Source: an uncultured Ruminococcus sp. (GTDB taxonomy: Bacteria > Bacillota > Clostridia > Oscillospirales > Ruminococcaceae). Taken from it: 25,920 nt of DNA. Numbering within the stretch: the first letter of the stretch is position 1; each line of letters opens with the position of its first letter. Under the pieces are notes generated by a model, which was not told where the DNA came from, did no database searches, and was given only the letters and a program-made list of their open reading frames with translations. The stretch spans positions 1-25,920 of the forward strand of contig UQXS01000009.1 in the NCBI GenBank assembly GCA_900545125.1, given 5' to 3'. The translations under genes were made by a program, and so were the position numbers. This document shows positions 7,441 through 14,983 of this stretch, piece by piece.

Positions 7441-8816
7441 TGCCCAGAGAATACAGAACTATTGAAGAAGCCGCAGGGCCTTTGCTCCTTGTAAAGGATG
7501 TTGAAAATGTTTCCTACGGCGAACTGGCTGAAATACGCCTTACAAACGGTGAAAAGAGAAGATGCCGTGTTCTGGAGATAGACGGAAGCAATGCTCTTGT
7601 ACAGCTTTTTGAGAATTCCGCCGGAATAAATCTGAAAGACAGCAGCGTTGTTTTTTCCGGTCATCAGATGGAACTGGGAGTTTCGGAGGATATGCTCGGA
7701 AGAGTTTTTGACGGCATGGGACATCCTATCGACGGCGGCCCTGAGATAATACCGGAAATGCGTATGGACGTAAACGGTCTGCCGATGAATCCGGTCGCAC
7801 GTAAATATCCGCAGGAGTTTATTCAGACGGGTGTATCTGCCATTGACGGACTCAATACCCTTGTAAGAGGTCAGAAGCTGCCTATTTTCTCGGCAAGCGG
7901 ACTTCCGCACGCCCAGTTTGCGGCACAGATAGCACGTCAGGCACGTGTTCTCGGCAAGGATGAGCAGTTTGCCGTTGTTTTTGCGGCAATGGGAATCACT
8001 TTTGAGGAGTCTGAATATTTTGTTCAGAGCTTCCGCAGCACAGGTGCTCTTGACCGTACCGTACTTTTTGTCAATCTGGCAAACGATTCAGCTATCGAAC
8101 GTCTTGCAACTCCGAAAATGGCTCTGACGGCAGCAGAATATCTTGCTTTTGAAAAGGGAATGCACGTTTTGGTTATTCTTACGGATATAACCAACTATGC
8201 AGACGCTCTCCGTGAAGTATCTGCCGCACGTAAGGAAGTTCCCGGACGAAGAGGATATCCGGGCTATATGTATACCGATCTTGCTTCTATATACGAGCGT
8301 GCAGGACGTCAGGACGGCAAGGACGGAAGCATCACAATGATACCGATTCTCACCATGCCCGAAGATGATAAAACTCACCCTATTCCCGATCTTACGGGAT
8401 ATATCACCGAGGGACAGATAATTCTTTCACGTGAGCTTTACCGCAAAGGAATCAATCCGCCTGTTGATGTTCTGCCGTCACTTTCACGTCTTAAAGACAA
8501 GGGAATCGGCGAGGGAAAGACAAGGAAAGATCATTCCGACACCATGAATCAGCTTTTTTCCGCATACGCACGTGGAAAGGATGCCAAGGAACTTATGGTA
8601 GTTCTGGGCGAGGCGGCTCTTACGCCGACAGATCTTATATATGCGAAGTTTGCCGATGAATTTGAACGCCGCTACGTTTCTCAGGGATTCGACAATAACA
8701 GGAGCATCGAAGAAACTCTCTCGATCGGCTGGGAACTGCTCAGACTTCTGCCAAGAAGCGAACTGAGACGTATCAGGGAAGAATATCTTGTTAAATATTA
8801 CGATAATCAGGATTGA
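7440..8816 (+). CDS. ntpB: V-type ATPase regulatory subunit B
   Basis: Non-catalytic partner of subunit A in the hexameric head, 458 aa, the usual length. It has no Walker A loop: the equivalent region reads LPIFSASGLPHAQFAAQIA, as in the family. The arginine-rich interface supplied to the A-subunit active site is present (EVPGRRGYPGYMYTDLASIY, then ERAGR), as is ILTMPEDDKTHPIPDLTGYI. The start overlaps the ntpA stop by one base (TAATG), and the ribosome binding site AAGGAGGAGG lies inside the end of ntpA, indicating translational coupling. Confidence 0.97.
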   Translation: MPREYRTIEEAAGPLLLVKDVENVSYGELAEIRLTNGEKRRCRVLEIDGSNALVQLFENSAGINLKDSSVVFSGHQMELGVSEDMLGRVFDGMGHPIDGGPEIIPEMRMDVNGLPMNPVARKYPQEFIQTGVSAIDGLNTLVRGQKLPIFSASGLPHAQFAAQIARQARVLGKDEQFAVVFAAMGITFEESEYFVQSFRSTGALDRTVLFVNLANDSAIERLATPKMALTAAEYLAFEKGMHVLVILTDITNYADALREVSAARKEVPGRRGYPGYMYTDLASIYERAGRQDGKDGSITMIPILTMPEDDKTHPIPDLTGYITEGQIILSRELYRKGINPPVDVLPSLSRLKDKGIGEGKTRKDHSDTMNQLFSAYARGKDAKELMVVLGEAALTPTDLIYAKFADEFERRYVSQGFDNNRSIEETLSIGWELLRLLPRSELRRIREEYLVKYYDNQD

Positions 8817-8826
8817 GGTGGAATGA

Positions 8827-9477
8827 TTGGCAAGATTAAACGTTAATCCCACCAGAATGGAGCTTTCAAAGCTGAAAAAGAAGCTGGAATCCGCCAGAAG
8901 AGGTCATAAGCTGCTGAAAGATAAGCGTGATGAACTGATGCGGCAGTTTATGAATATGATAAAGGAAAACCGACAGCTCAGAGTAGAAGTTGAAGCAGCG
9001 ATCTCCGAAGCAAACCGATATATGGCAGTAGCAGGTTCTGTAATGCAGAGGGAGGTGCTGGAAACGGCACTGATGCTTCCGAAGCAGGAGATAGAGCTTG
9101 ATGTTGAAGAAAAGAATGTCATGAGCGTTATAATTCCGGTATTCAAACCGAAATATCGCATAGACAACGAAAACGGTATTTATTCTTACGGTACGGCGTT
9201 TACTTCAATTGATCTGGACGGAGCTGTTGCGGCTTTGAGCAGTGTTTTTCCAAAGATGATGCGTCTTGCGGAAGTTGAAAAATCCTGTCAGCTTATGGCG
9301 GATGAGATCGAAAAGACACGCCGCCGTGTAAATGCTCTTGAGCATATCATGATTCCCGACTACGAGGAAACGATAAAGTATATCACCATGAAGCTTTCGG
9401 AAAACGAGCGGAGCACTACTGCATCGCTTATGAAAGTCAAGGATATGGTTCTTAAACAGAGCCATAATTTCAGTTAA
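8827..9477 (+). CDS. ntpD: V-type ATPase subunit D (central shaft)
   Basis: Central rotor-shaft subunit, 216 aa. It is a long antiparallel coiled coil: the N-terminal helix contains the hallmark NVNPTRMELSKLKKKLESA, and the C-terminal helix contains TRRRVNALEHIMIPDYEETI. The start is TTG at 8827, with GAGGTGG at 8815-8821 five nt upstream. The nearby ATG at 8823 is out of frame, so a non-ATG start is the only good reading. It is the last gene of the operon and is followed within 12 bp by a terminator hairpin. Confidence 0.95.
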   Translation: MARLNVNPTRMELSKLKKKLESARRGHKLLKDKRDELMRQFMNMIKENRQLRVEVEAAISEANRYMAVAGSVMQREVLETALMLPKQEIELDVEEKNVMSVIIPVFKPKYRIDNENGIYSYGTAFTSIDLDGAVAALSSVFPKMMRLAEVEKSCQLMADEIEKTRRRVNALEHIMIPDYEETIKYITMKLSENERSTTASLMKVKDMVLKQSHNFS

Positions 9478-9486
9478 AGTATATTG

Positions 9487-9515
9487 AAAAGAGCGGCTGT
9501 AAACCGCTCTTTTTT
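9487..9515 (+). terminator. Terminator of the V-ATPase operon
   Basis: GC-rich hairpin: AAAAGAGCGG (9487-9496) pairs with CCGCTCTTTT from 9504, loop CTGTAAA, ending in a run of T. It lies directly after ntpD and directly before the left end of the repeat element at 9518. Confidence 0.9.
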
Positions 9516-9517
9516 CA

Positions 9518-9720
9518 CGGCAACAGCATTTACTTTTTTGATGTTAAATAAGGGGACGCTGTCCCCTTAGACCTCTGCCAAAGGGTGACTCCCCACAGTG
9601 TGGGGAGATGTCACGAAGTGACAGAGGGGACGGGCGCCAGTTTGGCGTGTACTCCCCTTTGGCAGGGGTTTAAGGGGACCGTCCCCTTAATTAACAATAA
9701 AAAAATAAATGCTGTTGCCG
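9518..9720. repeat. MITE-like palindromic element, copy A
   Basis: A 203-bp non-coding element bounded by perfect 15-bp inverted ends (9518-9532 with 9706-9720). The ends continue inward as an imperfect inverted repeat to about 49 bp, through a T/A-rich tract and GGGGACG...GTCCCC. Inside lie further palindromes: CTCCCCACA/TGTGGGGAG (9589-9607), TGTCAC/GTGACA (9609-9623), and a CGCCA/TGGCG stem. CTCTGCCAAAGGG pairs with CCCTTTGGCAGGGG across the core. No coding frame and no clear target-site duplication are seen. Related copies are at 18655 and 21750. It fills most of the gap between ntpD and the next promoter. Confidence 0.75.
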
Positions 9721-9739
9721 GGAAATCAAGTACAAATCA

Positions 9740-9768
9740 TTGACATTAACTTCCTGCCGTGATATAAT
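9740..9768 (+). promoter_or_regulatory. Sigma-A promoter of the hydrolase/MurF/Ddl unit
   Basis: TTGACA (9740-9745) and TATAAT (9763-9768) with a 17-bp spacer, starting 20 bp after the right end of the repeat element. It points to the alpha/beta hydrolase gene about 75 bp downstream. No other promoter is evident before 13991, so it probably serves all four genes. Confidence 0.8.
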
Positions 9769-9848
9769 GAATATGTATGTAACGGCACATAAGCTGCATA
9801 AAATATACATATGGCATATACATCGCCATAAATAACCGTATGGAGATA

Positions 9849-10628
9849 ATGAAATTGAACAAAACAGTAAACGGAATAAAGATAAATTACGAGGACAAAG
9901 GCACGGGAGATCTCATCGTGCTGCTTCACGGCTGGGGAAGCAATATAAAGCTTTTTGCCAATCTTATAGAACTTCTCTCGCAGAAATATCACGTTGTCAC
10001 TATGGATATGCCCGGCTTCGGCGGAAGTCAGGAACCTCCCTCGGCTTGGTGCGTGGATGACTACGCCGATTTCGTCATTGATTTTCTGAAAGACTACAAT
10101 GCCGATAAAGTCATTCTTCTGGGACATTCATTCGGCGGACGTGTGATAATCAAACTGAACAGCCGCAAAGAACTGCCGTTTGGGATATCAAAGGTGATAC
10201 TGGTTGACAGTGCAGGAATAATGCCGCCGAAATCAGGCAAAAAAAGCTGGAAAACACGGAAATATAAAATCGGCAAGGCAGTTCTTTCAACAAAACTCGC
10301 ACAGAAGATAGCTCCCGACGCTCTTGAAAAGCTCCGTGTGAAGTACGGAAGCGCCGACTACGCCGCCGCCTCTCCGCTTATGAGACAGGTTCTGGTCAAG
10401 ACGGTAAACGAGGATTTAGAGCCTCTTCTGCCCAATATCAAGTGCCCGGCACTTCTCGTGTGGGGCGTAAACGATACGGCTACTCCGCTTTCGGACGGCG
10501 AAAAAATGGAGAAACTCATCCCCGACGCCGGACTTGTAAAGCTCGAAAACGCCGGACACTATTCATTCTTAGAGCAGCAGTACACCTTTAACCGTGTAAT
10601 GTGCTCCTTTTTGAAGATCGGAGACTGA
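9849..10628 (+). CDS. Alpha/beta hydrolase
   Basis: Alpha/beta-hydrolase-fold enzyme of about 259 aa. The fold's features are all visible: oxyanion-hole HGWG in the strand LIVLLHGWGS; nucleophile elbow GHSFGG with Ser94; an acid in VWGVNDTATP (Asp209); and His237 in NAGHYSFLEQ. A variable helical lid lies at about residues 120-170. There is no signal peptide, so it is cytoplasmic. Substrate unknown: esterase, thioesterase or amidase are all possible. ATG 9840, ATG 9849 and TTG 9855 are all in frame; GGAG at 9842-9845 rules against 9840, and 9849 versus 9855 is uncertain. It is separated from the membrane MurF-like gene by 3 bp, so a role in cell-wall precursor metabolism is suggested by context only. 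Confidence 0.88.
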   Translation: MKLNKTVNGIKINYEDKGTGDLIVLLHGWGSNIKLFANLIELLSQKYHVVTMDMPGFGGSQEPPSAWCVDDYADFVIDFLKDYNADKVILLGHSFGGRVIIKLNSRKELPFGISKVILVDSAGIMPPKSGKKSWKTRKYKIGKAVLSTKLAQKIAPDALEKLRVKYGSADYAAASPLMRQVLVKTVNEDLEPLLPNIKCPALLVWGVNDTATPLSDGEKMEKLIPDAGLVKLENAGHYSFLEQQYTFNRVMCSFLKIGD

Positions 10629-10631
10629 TTT

Positions 10632-12209
10632 ATGAATATCGCTATATTCTGCGTTTATACGGCGGCAGCTCTTGCCGGAATACTTTTCTTTTCTCTCAGG
10701 GAATTTCATATGCTCCAGCTCAACGGCTACAAAACTCCGGAGCATTCATGGTGGATGAAGAAAAATTACAAGCGTTATATTTTCCCTGCCGTTCTGTTTG
10801 CATTGCAGTTTATCATGCTTGCAACAGGAGCAGCTCTGCCTGTGCTTATTGGATTCACGGCGTTCAACCTTTGTTTTTCTATTGCCAACAAACCGGGGAA
10901 GAAGTTTAAAAAGCCTCTTAAATATACGGCAAGAGTTAAAAGAATGCTCACAACATTCTGGATACTTGAGGGACTGATAATCGGCGTAAATTCGTTTATA
11001 TGGCGTGGAGAATTCCGTTCCCCGTGGCTGTATATATTTATAAATTCCGGACTTTATCTCACTCCGCTGCTTGTACCGCTTTCCAATCTTATAAATAAAC
11101 CGATAGAAAAAGCGATCCAGAAGTGGTATATCAACGATGCAAAGAGAATCCTGAGCGAAATGCCCTCCCTGCACAAGGTAGGAATCACCGGAAGCTACGG
11201 CAAAACATCCATGAAATTCTATCTCAGCGAGCTTCTTGGTTCTCAGTACGAAACCCTGAAAACTCCCGAAAGCTTTAATACTCCCATGGGTGTTACCATT
11301 ACCATAAGACAGCATCTCAAAGCCACTCATGAATATTTTATCTGCGAAATGGGCGCACGGCGTGTCCATGAAATAAAGGAACTATGCGAAATAGCTCATC
11401 CCCATGACGGAATTATTACATCTGTAGGCGAACAGCATTTAGAGACTTTCGGTTCAATCGACAATATCCTGAATACTAAATTTGAACTTGCGGACAGCGT
11501 TCAGGCGGCAGGCGGAAAGATATATCTCAACGGCGACAACGAGCTTATCCGCAGTCGTGCTCCCAAGTACAGGAATGCAATACTCTACGGAACATCGGAA
11601 GGATGCGATTATCGTGCATCGGATATCTCCGTTTCCGGCAAGGGCACGGAATTCACCATGACAGCTCCCGGCGGTGAAAGCTGCCGCTTCTCCATGAAGC
11701 TCCTCGGCGAACACAGCGTACAGAACGTAGTCGGAGCTATCGCCTATGCCCACGGAACGGGAATCCCCCTTGAAAAGCTGATTCTGCCTGTAAAGAGGAT
11801 AGCTGCCGTTCCGCACAGACTTCAGCTTCTTGACAGAGACGGCGATATGACATTCATTGACGATGCCTACAATTCAAATCCCAGCGGCTGCCGTGCTGCG
11901 CTTGATGTCCTGGGACTTTTCGATGCCTGCAAGATCCTTGTCACTCCGGGAATGGTAGAACTCGGAGCAAAGCAGGAAGAACTCAACTTTGAGTTCGGAC
12001 AGGAGGCTGCCGCCGTCTGCGATTATATCGTTCTGGTCGGAAAACATCAGACAGAACCCATTTACAACGGTATTAAATCTGCCGGATACGATATGGATAA
12101 GGTATATGCAGCCGATTCTCTGGGAGAAGCTCTTGACAAGGTTCGTGCATATCAGACAGACAAAAAGAAGATCGTCCTGCTGGAAAACGATCTTCCCGAT
12201 AATTATTGA
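10632..12209 (+). CDS. Membrane-embedded MurF-like Mur ligase
   Basis: Mur ligase family protein of 525 aa. The N-terminal 155 residues contain about five hydrophobic segments (about 2-21, 49-66, 67-84, 105-124, 131-153). The ATP-binding central domain follows, with P-loop GITGSYGKTS (Lys191). The C-terminal ligase domain has the MurF-type signature DDAYNSNPSG (from Asp410). Canonical MurF joins D-Ala-D-Ala to UDP-MurNAc-tripeptide in the cytosol and has a soluble N-terminal UDP-sugar-binding domain. Here that domain is absent and membrane helices take its place, so a lipid-linked substrate is plausible (inference). It lies directly before a ddl-like gene (18 bp gap), fitting use of a D-Ala-D-X dipeptide. 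Poly-gamma-glutamate synthetase-type ligases are an alternative, but the DDAYNSNP motif favours MurF. Confidence 0.85.
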   Translation: MNIAIFCVYTAAALAGILFFSLREFHMLQLNGYKTPEHSWWMKKNYKRYIFPAVLFALQFIMLATGAALPVLIGFTAFNLCFSIANKPGKKFKKPLKYTARVKRMLTTFWILEGLIIGVNSFIWRGEFRSPWLYIFINSGLYLTPLLVPLSNLINKPIEKAIQKWYINDAKRILSEMPSLHKVGITGSYGKTSMKFYLSELLGSQYETLKTPESFNTPMGVTITIRQHLKATHEYFICEMGARRVHEIKELCEIAHPHDGIITSVGEQHLETFGSIDNILNTKFELADSVQAAGGKIYLNGDNELIRSRAPKYRNAILYGTSEGCDYRASDISVSGKGTEFTMTAPGGESCRFSMKLLGEHSVQNVVGAIAYAHGTGIPLEKLILPVKRIAAVPHRLQLLDRDGDMTFIDDAYNSNPSGCRAALDVLGLFDACKILVTPGMVELGAKQEELNFEFGQEAAAVCDYIVLVGKHQTEPIYNGIKSAGYDMDKVYAADSLGEALDKVRAYQTDKKKIVLLENDLPDNY

Positions 12210-12227
12210 TAAAAGGAGAAAATACAT

Positions 12228-13418
12228 ATGAAGATCAATCTTGCAGTTTTATTCGGCGGAAAGAGCGTCGAACATGAAGTATCCGTAATCTCGGCAGTTC
12301 AGGCTATGGCAAGCATGAACAAGGAAAAATACAATATCATCCCCGTTTACATGACAAAGAGCAGCGAATTCTACACCGGTGAAAAGCTCATGGATATAAA
12401 CTCGTTCAAGGATATTCCTGCGCTCCTCAAAGAATGCACTGAATGCGTTTTCGTAAGAAGTGAGGGAAAAGTCTGGCTTATCCGTCAGAAAATGAAGAAA
12501 TTCGGCTCAAATGTCATATCAGAAGTGGATGCGGCTTTCCCCATAGTTCACGGAACGAACGTTGAGGACGGCGCTTTGCAGGGATATTTGCAGACGCTCG
12601 ATCTCCCGTATGTGGGCTGCGACGTTCTTTCCTCGGCAGTCGGCATGGATAAATTCGTTATGAAAATTCTCCTCAAAGATGCAGGATTCCCCGTCCTTGA
12701 CTGCTGCCGCTTCTCCTCGTTTGATATGGACAAAATGGACGATATCATATCTCAGGTGGAGGAAAAATTCAGCTATCCCGTTATTGTCAAGCCTATAAAT
12801 CTGGGGTCAAGTGTGGGAATCTCAAAGGCTTCAGACCGCAGTGGACTGGAAAAATCCGTTGAAGAAGCATTTGAATTTGCAGACAGAATTCTCATTGAAC
12901 CGGCAGTTGTGCAGCTCAAGGAGATCAACTGCGCTGTCTGCGGCGACAGCGAATCCGCAGAAGCTTCGGTCTGTGAAGAACCCGTGCAGCAGGATGAGAT
13001 CCTCAGCTACAAGGATAAGTACGTCGGCGGCGGAAAATCCGGCGGCAGCAAGGGAATGGCAACCCTTAAAAGAAAAATTCCTGCCGATATCACTCCAGAA
13101 CAGGAAGAAACCGTGCGCACAACAGCTGTCGAAGCTTTCCGTTATCTCGGATGCTGCGGCGTTGCAAGAATAGACTTCATGCTTGACAAGGCATCTCAGA
13201 AAATCTATATCAACGAAATAAATACGATACCCGGCTCTCTTGCTTTCTATCTCTGGGAACCAAAAGGCGTTAAATATCCCGAACTGCTCGAACGCATGAT
13301 ACAGCTTGCTCTCAAACGCCACAGACAGGGCGAAAAAATAAGCTATACATTTGAGACGAATATCCTCTCAATGGGCGGCAGCTTCGGAGCAAAAGGCAGC
13401 AAGGGCAGCAAGATGTAA
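12228..13418 (+). CDS. ddl: D-alanine--D-alanine ligase family protein
   Basis: ATP-grasp ligase of 396 aa that joins two D-amino acids. Catalytic landmarks are FGGKSVEHEVS with Glu15 (the E. coli DdlB number), GCDVLSSAVGMDK, NLGSSVGISK, the omega-loop YKDKY (Tyr265, equivalent to DdlB Tyr216, favouring D-Ala-D-Ala over D-Ala-D-Lac), Arg314 in GVARIDF, and metal-binding Glu330/Asn332. The segment after NTIPG reads SLAFYLWE, so DdlB Ser281, which contacts the second D-Ala, is replaced by Tyr341. The protein is longer than usual (about 310-370 aa) and has a Gly/Ser/Lys-rich tail. Ribosome binding site AAAAGGAG. The gene sits between murF-like and acetyltransferase genes. It could be the housekeeping enzyme or a paralogue with a changed second-residue preference. 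Confidence 0.88.
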   Translation: MKINLAVLFGGKSVEHEVSVISAVQAMASMNKEKYNIIPVYMTKSSEFYTGEKLMDINSFKDIPALLKECTECVFVRSEGKVWLIRQKMKKFGSNVISEVDAAFPIVHGTNVEDGALQGYLQTLDLPYVGCDVLSSAVGMDKFVMKILLKDAGFPVLDCCRFSSFDMDKMDDIISQVEEKFSYPVIVKPINLGSSVGISKASDRSGLEKSVEEAFEFADRILIEPAVVQLKEINCAVCGDSESAEASVCEEPVQQDEILSYKDKYVGGGKSGGSKGMATLKRKIPADITPEQEETVRTTAVEAFRYLGCCGVARIDFMLDKASQKIYINEINTIPGSLAFYLWEPKGVKYPELLERMIQLALKRHRQGEKISYTFETNILSMGGSFGAKGSKGSKM

Positions 13419-13430
13419 GGAGTGTTCAGA

Positions 13431-13991
13431 ATGACCGAAAAAGAAAAACAGCAGGCAGGCGAACTTTACAACGGCAATGACAAAGAACTTGTTGCCGACA
13501 GAATAAATGTCAAGAAACTATGCATGGAATACAATAATATAATCTACAACGACTTTCAGAAACGTGACAGACTTCTGACCAGAATAATTGCCCTTAAAGG
13601 CGAAAATACCGTTATCGAGCCGAATTTTTTCTGCGACTACGGATACAACATTATAATTGGCGATAATTTTTATGCCAACCACAACTGCGTCATCCTTGAC
13701 TGCGCAGAGGTCATCTTCGGCGACAACGTATTTATCGGCCCGAACTGCGGATTCTATACAGCCGGTCATCCTCTTGACGCTGAATCAAGAAATGCAGGTC
13801 TTGAATACGCAAAGCCGATAAAGGTCGGCAGCAACGTCTGGATAGGCGGCGGAGTTTCCGTAATGCCCGGAGTTACTATCGGCGACGGAGCCGTTATCGG
13901 CGGCGGAAGCGTGGTAGTCAGCGATATCCCTGCCGGCTATGTTGCCGTAGGCAACCCGTGCAAACCTGTCCACAAAATTGAAAAAAAGTAA
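13431..13991 (+). CDS. Sugar O-acetyltransferase, left-handed beta-helix (maltose/galactoside acetyltransferase type)
   Basis: Acetyl-CoA-dependent O-acetyltransferase of 186 aa. It has an N-terminal helical Mac domain (residues 1-50, with KQQAGELYNGNDKEL) and a hexapeptide-repeat beta-helix (about 55-180), e.g. IIIGDNF, VIFGDNVFIG, VSVMPGVTIGDGAVIGGGSVV. The catalytic histidine is in YTAGHPLD, and the C-terminal GNPCKPVHKI is typical of LacA/Maa/NodL relatives. AAGGAG lies 8 nt before the ATG, 12 bp after the ddl stop, so it is likely cotranscribed. Acceptor unknown; this family often acetylates cytosolic sugars, so a link to the cell-wall genes before it is only positional. Confidence 0.9.
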   Translation: MTEKEKQQAGELYNGNDKELVADRINVKKLCMEYNNIIYNDFQKRDRLLTRIIALKGENTVIEPNFFCDYGYNIIIGDNFYANHNCVILDCAEVIFGDNVFIGPNCGFYTAGHPLDAESRNAGLEYAKPIKVGSNVWIGGGVSVMPGVTIGDGAVIGGGSVVVSDIPAGYVAVGNPCKPVHKIEKK

Positions 13992-14017
13992 GCGTAAAAC
14001 CCATTATTTTTTCTTAC

Positions 14018-14047
14018 TTGACATAAACAGCAGTATTATGCTATAAT
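14018..14047 (+). promoter_or_regulatory. Sigma-A promoter of nfnAB
   Basis: TTGACA (14018-14023), 18-bp spacer, TATAAT (14042-14047), giving a leader of about 85 nt before nfnA. A short inverted repeat, ATATCCG (14066-14072) with CGGATAT (14092-14098), lies in this leader. Confidence 0.75.
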
Positions 14048-14139
14048 GATAGGTAAATAACGTGTATATCCGGAATACGGTCAAAGGCGATCGGATATTC
14101 CCGACGGATGTGCAAATTTAATTCAGGAAGGTACGGAAA

Positions 14140-14982
14140 ATGTTTGAAATACTTGAAAAGAGCAGTCTTAATCCGACTGTAACTCTTATGAAAATCCACG
14201 CCCCCAGAGTTGCCGCAAAGGCAGAACCGGGACAGTTCATTATTCTCAGAACCGACAGCGAGGGAGAAAGAATTCCCCTTACCATAGCCGACTACGACCG
14301 TGAAGCCGGCACTGTTACCATTATTTTCCAGATAGTCGGCGCTACAACGGAAAAACTCAACAGACTTGAAAAGGGTCAGTGTCTCCATGATTTCGTCGGC
14401 CCCCTCGGACGTGCCACAGAAACGGACGGTCTTAAAAAAGTTGCTGTTGTCGGCGGCGGCGTAGGATGCGCAATCGCTTATCCCGTGGCAAAAAAACTCC
14501 ACGAACTTGGCGTAGAAGTACACGCAATCGTTGGTTTCAGAAACCGTGACCTCGTTATTCTCGAAGATGAATTTAAGGCAGCTTCTTCAAAATTCGTGCT
14601 CATGTCCGACGACGGAACGGCAGGAGAAAAGGGTCTCGTTACCGATGCCCTCAAAAAGCTTATCGACAGCGGCGAAAAATACGACCGTGTCATCACTATA
14701 GGCCCTCTCATCATGATGAAATTCGTCTGCAGACTTACCAAGGAATACGAGATCCCAACCGTTGCCTCCATGAATCCTATCATGATAGACGGCACGGGAA
14801 TGTGCGGCGGATGCCGTCTTACAGTCGGCGGTCAGACAAAATTTGCCTGCGTTGACGGCCCGGAATTTGACGGTCATCTTATTGATTTCGACGAGGCTAT
14901 GGCTCGTGGAGCTATGTACAAGCAGTTTGAACGCAAGGCTCACGAGGATACCTGCAATCTTTTCCGTCAGGAGGTAAAGTAA
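14140..14982 (+). CDS. nfnA: NfnA: NADH-binding subunit of the electron-bifurcating ferredoxin-NADP+ oxidoreductase
   Basis: Small subunit (280 aa) of NADH-dependent reduced ferredoxin:NADP+ oxidoreductase, which couples NADPH oxidation to NAD+ and ferredoxin reduction, or the reverse. The N-terminal beta-barrel binds FAD (GQFIILR, RIPLTIADYD). The NAD domain starts at VAVVGGGVGCAIA. The C-terminal iron-sulfur site is Asp217, Cys222, Cys225, Cys237 (DGTGMCGGCRLTV), the one-Asp/three-Cys arrangement associated with NfnA [2Fe-2S]. PyrK-like proteins share the fold, but the gene immediately downstream settles the identity. Ribosome binding site CAGGAAGG. One base separates it from nfnB. Confidence 0.9.
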   Translation: MFEILEKSSLNPTVTLMKIHAPRVAAKAEPGQFIILRTDSEGERIPLTIADYDREAGTVTIIFQIVGATTEKLNRLEKGQCLHDFVGPLGRATETDGLKKVAVVGGGVGCAIAYPVAKKLHELGVEVHAIVGFRNRDLVILEDEFKAASSKFVLMSDDGTAGEKGLVTDALKKLIDSGEKYDRVITIGPLIMMKFVCRLTKEYEIPTVASMNPIMIDGTGMCGGCRLTVGGQTKFACVDGPEFDGHLIDFDEAMARGAMYKQFERKAHEDTCNLFRQEVK

Positions 14983-14983
14983 A

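Noticed and set aside
5671..8816. F-type ATP synthase alpha/beta genes
   Set aside because: The A-subunit insertion and the I, K, E, C, F, D partners show a V/A-type enzyme.
9541..9700. Possible CRISPR-like array of palindromic units
   Set aside because: The palindromes differ in sequence and spacing; there are no regular identical repeats with unique spacers and no cas genes.
9849..13991. Van-type glycopeptide resistance operon
   Set aside because: No VanH, VanX, VanXY, VanT or VanRS gene is present, and the omega-loop tyrosine of the Ddl favours D-Ala-D-Ala, so resistance cannot be claimed.
13986..14019. AAGTAAG/CTTACTT repeat as a terminator of the acetyltransferase gene
   Set aside because: Only 7 bp with a 20-nt AT-rich loop and no T-run after the stem; it overlaps the next -35 box.
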